Shown here: positions 60,471 through 64,000 of the stretch, one piece after another
How positions within the stretch are numbered: the stretch's first letter is position 1
Layout of the letters: each line of letters begins with the position of its first letter
Origin: JACDAN01 sp963842235
GTDB lineage: Bacteria > Actinomycetota > Thermoleophilia > Gaiellales > Gaiellaceae
NCBI GenBank assembly: GCA_963842235.1
Contig: CAWJFT010000002.1
Coordinates: 89,026-153,025, forward strand
Direction of reading: 5' to 3'
DNA: 64,000 bases
The notes under the pieces: model-generated
The model's input: the letters and a program-made list of their open reading frames with translations, nothing else
The model's database searches: none
What the model was told of the DNA's origin: nothing
Made by a program: the position numbers and the translations under genes

Positions 60471-60977
60471 ATCTCCCCTTCCATGTCGAGGCATGCGGGC
60501 TGGAGCGCCCGCCGCCGTCAATGAGCGTCGGCCTCGCTGCCTTTAGGTGCGGGCAGCCTCTGTGCCGGGACTCGCCGAGGACGATATCGCTCACCTGCCG
60601 GGAGCCCAACTGGCATTTCGTACAGCTTCATACCCGGCTAACAGCAGCGCGCGGTTCGCCGCCGGGAGAAGGCGGAGGCACTCAAACCCTCCCCCGGCGG
60701 CTGCCTCGCTCCCTCCTTGGCCCGGCCCTACCGGCCAATCCCGCGAATGGCGCGCCACGCCCAGCCGTGCCCCCGAGCGCGGCTCGGTCGCGATCGAACT
60801 GGACCCCGAGCCGCGTGATCGGGATCGTCTTCGCCAGCCTCGGCGGGCTGACCGGCGTCGCACTGCGGGTCCGGGAACCGGGGACGGGGCCCGCGCGCCA
60901 AACGTGATCGCGGTGTACCCAACCCCAGGGCGGGGGGGCAGGAAACGTCAGAAGAGCGAGCTCGACGCGGGCGTTCG
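60471..60977. pseudogene. Gene-poor stretch with a probable membrane-protein fragment
   Basis: No intact gene seen. On the + strand near 60785-60880 the reading SNWTPSRVIGIVFASLGGLT resembles the first membrane segment of actinobacterial membrane proteins that begin WTxxRV(V/I), but it then becomes arginine-rich and stops at 60907. Treated as a likely remnant or frameshifted fragment. Confidence 0.3.
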
Positions 60978-61639
60978 CTAAGCAGATCTCGGCTCGGCCA
61001 CCACCGCGGGTACGCGACCTCTCGCTTGGCTTCGCCAGAGAAGCAAGACGGCTGCGATGAAGAGGGCAAGGCCCGTGGGCCCGAAGGGCGGCGGGTGCGC
61101 CGTAATCAGGAAGCCCGAGATTCCAAGCAAGATCGCTACAGCGAGGGAGGCCCCGGCATGGCGGCGAAGGGCAATCGCTGCCGCGACCATGGCGATGATG
61201 AACGCGATGCTTCCGAGGCTGACAAGGACACCGAAGCCGCGAAGCAGGACGTGCTCACCGTAGTCCTGAATCACGACCGCACCCGTCGCCCGTTCCGAAG
61301 CGGGTAGCCCGTTCACGACGTCGGCGAGGATGCCGAGGCCGATTCCGTACATCGCCTCCCATGCACCGTAGAAGACGACGTAGGGGCGAGCGCGATCCGA
61401 CTCACGAGCGCAGCAGTCCCCTCGACGCCGCGCAGTAGTACGTAGACCACGACGGCCATCAAGGGGATGAAGACCAGCATCCCGATGTGGACGACCAGCA
61501 TGCGGGTGACCTGGTCTTGGAGGTCCAGATAGAGCTCCTTGCCCTCGCCTGCTGGGTGAAACAAGAGCAGGACAATCCAAGCAAGCGGCACCCCAACCAG
61601 GAACATGACCTCCCGGCGGCTGAGCGGCCGGCGTCCCAC
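60978..61639 (-). CDS. Hypothetical integral membrane protein (frameshift)
   Basis: About 220 aa with five to six hydrophobic segments. The N-terminal part (REVMFLVGVPLAWIVLLLFH, HIGMLVFIPLMAVVVYVLLR) and the C-terminal part (VVFYGAWEAMYGIGLGILAD, LGISGFLITAHPPPFGPTGL) are in different frames. The join is near 61384 at a run of G (C on the coding strand), where one extra base restores the frame. Homopolymer error is likely. Function unknown. Confidence 0.65.
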
Positions 61640-61674
61640 GTGGCAAATCCTAATCGGGCCGCTTTCTCAGCGTC

Positions 61675-61692
61675 CGATTCTTGCCGGGGGCA
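61675..61692 (+). repeat. Second, partial att copy of the tRNA-Arg 3' end
   Basis: 18 bp (CGATTCTTGCCGGGGGCA) identical to the T-arm and acceptor 3' strand of the tRNA at 57403-57420, extended to 20 of 21 with one mismatch. The M28 peptidase stop codon follows immediately. It may mark the outer end of a 4.3-kb island. Confidence 0.6.
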
Positions 61693-63102
61693 CTAGCCCG
61701 CGACGCGGAGCGCGACCACCGCCGCTGCATCGGCCATTTGGCTGAACACACGCATGTTGACGTTCGCGACCGTGTCGCACGCTTGGTGGTAGCACGCGTC
61801 GAACGGCCGGCCGGCGGCTCCCCCGAACCGGCGAGCGACGCCTGCTGTTTTGCGCTCGTCTGCGCCGGTGAAGAGGCCGCCGACCGCGAAGCCGGCGTCT
61901 GCGAACGGCGCATGGTCCGACGAGCCTTGAAGGGACAGTTGCTCCACGGGCTCCCGGTGGGCCGCGAAATAGGCGCGGAACAGCCTCTCGATCCGCGCCG
62001 AGCCGGGCGGCTCCCGGTCGCCGTCGTAGACGAAGCGGACGAAGTTCGGGGAGCCGACCATGTCGAAATTGAGGACGGCGGAGAGCTTCTCGCGGTCGCT
62101 CGCGCTCAGGTTCTCCACGTAGGACCTCGAGCCGACGAGCCCGAGCTCCTCGGCGCCCCAGAACGCGAAGCGGAGCCCTCGTGCCGGCTGAACCCCAAGT
62201 CGGCGTGCCTGGCGCGCGACCTCCAGAACCAGCGCCGAACCGGATCCGTTGTCGTTGATCCCCGGCCCGTTCGCGACCGAGTCGAGGTGCGCGCCGAGCA
62301 GTACGGTGCCCGCCCCGCGACCCGGCAGATCGGCGATGACGTTCGCCGCTCGCGCGCGCCGGGTGACCGCAGAGACCGCGACCCTCAGCCGGACGGTCCC
62401 AGCCTGCGCAGAGCGTGCGAGCTCCGATCCGAGAGCGGACGAGATCATCATGACGGGGATGCCGATGCCGGGCCGGATGAGAGTGGCGGCGATCGGAGCA
62501 GTCCGTCCAGGAACCCCTTCGTTGGCGACGAGGACCGCGCTCGCGCCGGCCGACTTCGCGTTTTGGGCCTTCTGGAGCGTGAAGCACGTGCCGCGGCGCA
62601 GAAGGGCGATGGCGCCGCGTGGGAAACCGGCGAAGTCCGAGGGCTCGCAGCCGCTCGACGGCGAGGAGGGCTCCACCGGAGCGACCTGGGCGGTGGGGTT
62701 ACCGCTGCCCGAATAGCGATACGTCAGGAAATCCCGGCGCTCGCGATACCGCTTCGCTCCAGGCGAAACGCGTTCAAGGTGAGGCGGCCGAGTCTCGCGA
62801 AACAGATCGTACGAGAAGGACTGGAGCCGCGGTCGGTAGCCGACGGCGCGCAGCTGCCCGTCGACGTAGGCCGCCGATTGCTCGTATCCGCGCGTGCCGA
62901 TCGCGCGCGTCCCGCCGTTCCGGCGCGCAATCGCCGCGAGCGCCAGAAGGTGAGCCTTCAGATGCGCCGGCGTGACTGCACGCGCGAGGGCATCGGGAGT
63001 GGCCGCCTGAGTCCGCGCATGTGACTCGTCCTGGCCGAACGAGCACCCGGCGCCCGCAGTGAGCACGGCACAGAGCCCGAGCATGAGAGCGAGGCCTCGC
63101 AC
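61693..63102 (-). CDS. M28-family metallopeptidase, lipoprotein
   Basis: 469 aa. Signal with lipobox LTAGAGCSF. A PA domain lies at about 120-250 (GAIALLRRGTCFTLQKAQNA). The M28 zinc-aminopeptidase domain follows: LLGAHLDSVANGPGINDNGS (His, Asp), FWGAEELGLVGS (Glu-Glu), LNFDMVGSPN (Asp) and CYHQACDTVANVN (His). All five metal ligands are present. Extracellular, membrane-anchored aminopeptidase. The stop touches the partial att copy. Confidence 0.92.
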   Translation of the reverse strand: MRGLALMLGLCAVLTAGAGCSFGQDESHARTQAATPDALARAVTPAHLKAHLLALAAIARRNGGTRAIGTRGYEQSAAYVDGQLRAVGYRPRLQSFSYDLFRETRPPHLERVSPGAKRYRERRDFLTYRYSGSGNPTAQVAPVEPSSPSSGCEPSDFAGFPRGAIALLRRGTCFTLQKAQNAKSAGASAVLVANEGVPGRTAPIAATLIRPGIGIPVMMISSALGSELARSAQAGTVRLRVAVSAVTRRARAANVIADLPGRGAGTVLLGAHLDSVANGPGINDNGSGSALVLEVARQARRLGVQPARGLRFAFWGAEELGLVGSRSYVENLSASDREKLSAVLNFDMVGSPNFVRFVYDGDREPPGSARIERLFRAYFAAHREPVEQLSLQGSSDHAPFADAGFAVGGLFTGADERKTAGVARRFGGAAGRPFDACYHQACDTVANVNMRVFSQMADAAAVVALRVAG

Positions 63103-63164
63103 GTGTCTGTCTCGTTGGACGGTGCCGATGGCCGAAAGTTGAACTGCGTCATAGGGTCCGCTCG

Positions 63165-63779
63165 GTGGACTTCCGCGATGTGCTGACCAGGCGGCGCAGC
63201 GTCCGGACCTACGCGGACCGGCCCGTTCCGCGCGAGGTCCTGGAGCGGATCGCGAACGCGGCCGTGGTCTGGGCGCCGAGCGCGGGCTTCAGCCAGGGCC
63301 TGCGGATCGTTGTCGTGACCAACCCTGATACGCGCCGCCTGATCGCGACGGCCGCCAAGGAGGACGAACTCGCCGAGCTGGGACGCCCGCGGTGGAAGGC
63401 GGCCGCGCCAGTCCACATGGTCGTTCTCACGCGCGAGGACGACTACCACGACCGCTACAGGAAGCAGGACAAGCTCGAGATCACCGGCGGCCGAGAGATC
63501 GACTGGCCGGCGCCCTACTGGTACGTCGACGCCGGCGCGGCGACGATGGCGCTGCTGCTGGCCGCGATCGACGAGGGGCTGGACACCGCGATCTTCGGCG
63601 TCAGCGACCTGCAGGCACTCCGCGAGACGCTCGGATTGCCCGAAGACCTCCGGTTCGTCGCCGTCGTGACGATGGGCTATCCGGCCGGCGGCGCCGACGA
63701 GCCGAGCAGCGGCGCGAGCGTCTTCACGAGACGGCGGAAGTCGAGAGCGGAAGTCGTCCGATGGGAGACGTGGGAGTGA
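63165..63779 (+). CDS. Nitroreductase-family protein
   Basis: 204-aa FMN-dependent nitroreductase fold: FRDVLTRRRSVRTYADRPVP at the N-terminus, APSAGFSQGLRIVVV for FMN binding, and DAGAATMALLLAAIDEGLDT, FVAVVTMGYPAG typical of the C-terminal half. GTG start. The family includes F420 and flavin enzymes acting on quinones, nitro compounds or iodotyrosine; substrate unknown. Confidence 0.9.
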   Translation: MDFRDVLTRRRSVRTYADRPVPREVLERIANAAVVWAPSAGFSQGLRIVVVTNPDTRRLIATAAKEDELAELGRPRWKAAAPVHMVVLTREDDYHDRYRKQDKLEITGGREIDWPAPYWYVDAGAATMALLLAAIDEGLDTAIFGVSDLQALRETLGLPEDLRFVAVVTMGYPAGGADEPSSGASVFTRRRKSRAEVVRWETWE

Positions 63780-63859
63780 TCCGGCTGGTGAGCTGGAACA
63801 TCGGCGGGCGGCCGGAGCAGGCTGGCGATCGCGTCAGACCCGACCCTCGATTCGGCTGA
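63776..63859 (+). pseudogene. Truncated start of an endonuclease/exonuclease/phosphatase-like gene
   Basis: GTG 63776 overlaps the nitroreductase stop (GTGA). It reads VIRLVSWNIGGRPE, which matches the N-terminal strand of the EEP nuclease superfamily (x-W-N-I), but stops after 27 residues. The rest is missing or frameshifted, and the convergent 2TM gene overlaps it. Remnant or chance. Confidence 0.35.
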
Positions 63860-64000
63860 CCGCGCGTCGGATGTCGCCTTCCGTCAGCGGACGACGGCCG
63901 AAGGCGACCCAAGCGTGAATGGCCACGGCGAGCGTGCTGGCGATCAGCGGATACATGATCCACGGGTCCCAGTTGTGGTTCTGGCGTCCGGTCCTGAACC
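63834..64000 (-). CDS. 2TM-domain protein, cut by the window edge
   Basis: About 55 C-terminal residues are visible: FRTGRQNHNWDPWIMYPLIA then ASTLAVAIHAWVAFGRRPLT and a polar helix ending at TGA 63834. The WDPW...P...HAW layout matches the second half of small 2TM-domain proteins. The start lies beyond the right edge. Confidence 0.55.
   Translation of the reverse strand, partial: FRTGRQNHNWDPWIMYPLIASTLAVAIHAWVAFGRRPLTEGDIRRAVSRIEGRV

Noticed and set aside
1..64000. CRISPR arrays, insertion sequences, rRNA genes, prophage structural genes
   Set aside because: None seen: no regularly spaced repeats, no transposase or integrase-like proteins and no rRNA sequence in the window.

Overview
The window is GC-rich, densely coded bacterial DNA with many GTG and TTG starts and start codons overlapping the preceding stop (TTGA, GTGA, ATGA). 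Several acyl-CoA dehydrogenases, an F420-type LLM oxidoreductase, a phosphotransferase-DUF6285 pair and branched-chain amino-acid-type ABC transporters suggest a soil actinobacterial lineage. Thermoleophilia (Gaiellales/Solirubrobacterales type) is my guess by inference only; there is no rRNA to confirm it. About ten genes break reading frame once, several at G/C homopolymers, which looks like uncorrected indels in an assembled genome rather than gene decay.

Bases 1-16 kb hold a lipid/acyl-CoA catabolism cluster: an MDR alcohol dehydrogenase, hot-dog thioesterase, four acyl-CoA dehydrogenases, SDRs, an acyl-CoA synthetase, quinone oxidoreductases, an LLM oxidoreductase, a phosphotransferase, DUF6285 and a histidine phosphatase. 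Five near-identical palindromes (consensus AGTWACAASTTGTWACT) occur only here, four of them on or within 5 nt of stop codons. A TetR gene and a VOC gene diverge across a textbook promoter/operator at 16.0 kb. Bases 16.6-26 kb add a thioesterase, an exported FN3 protein, a hydrolase-thiolase-acyl-CoA dehydrogenase operon and a five-gene Liv-type ABC transporter.

Bases 26-32 kb carry an MBL hydrolase and a PadR-TrmO fusion divergent from a Tat-exported ferritin-like protein and modABC, followed by a cytosine/HMP permease. Bases 32.9-41 kb encode a sugar ABC transporter (MsmK-like ATPase, lipoprotein binding protein, two permeases), a two-enzyme peptidoglycan hydrolase (MepA-like plus M14) and a GH38 alpha-mannosidase. 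Bases 41-46 kb hold a tiny zinc-ribbon protein, PhzF, a PadR-controlled ABC-2 exporter and a CoxG-like protein.

Bases 46-56 kb are a beta-glucoside or manno-oligosaccharide utilisation locus: GH1, a family-5 binding protein with Opp-type permeases and ATPases, a GH5-like enzyme and a LacI regulator. Operators of the form CTTGACCGGTTCAG lie before GH1, GH5 (two) and lacI, giving a self-contained regulon. After a cold-shock gene comes tRNA-Arg(CCU) at 57.35 kb, whose 3' half is repeated at 57.82 kb and again, in part, at 61.68 kb. The interval is a small decayed island of exported and membrane proteins. M28 peptidase, nitroreductase and a 2TM protein close the window.

The most novel signal is a pair of ~160-nt elements (16409-16569 and 45335-45493). 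They fold into the same long structure with different but compensating stems, G-U pairs compatible with + strand RNA, and identical unpaired segments AAGGACGCAGGGA and GACTGAGG. Both begin on the last base of an upstream TAG stop codon.
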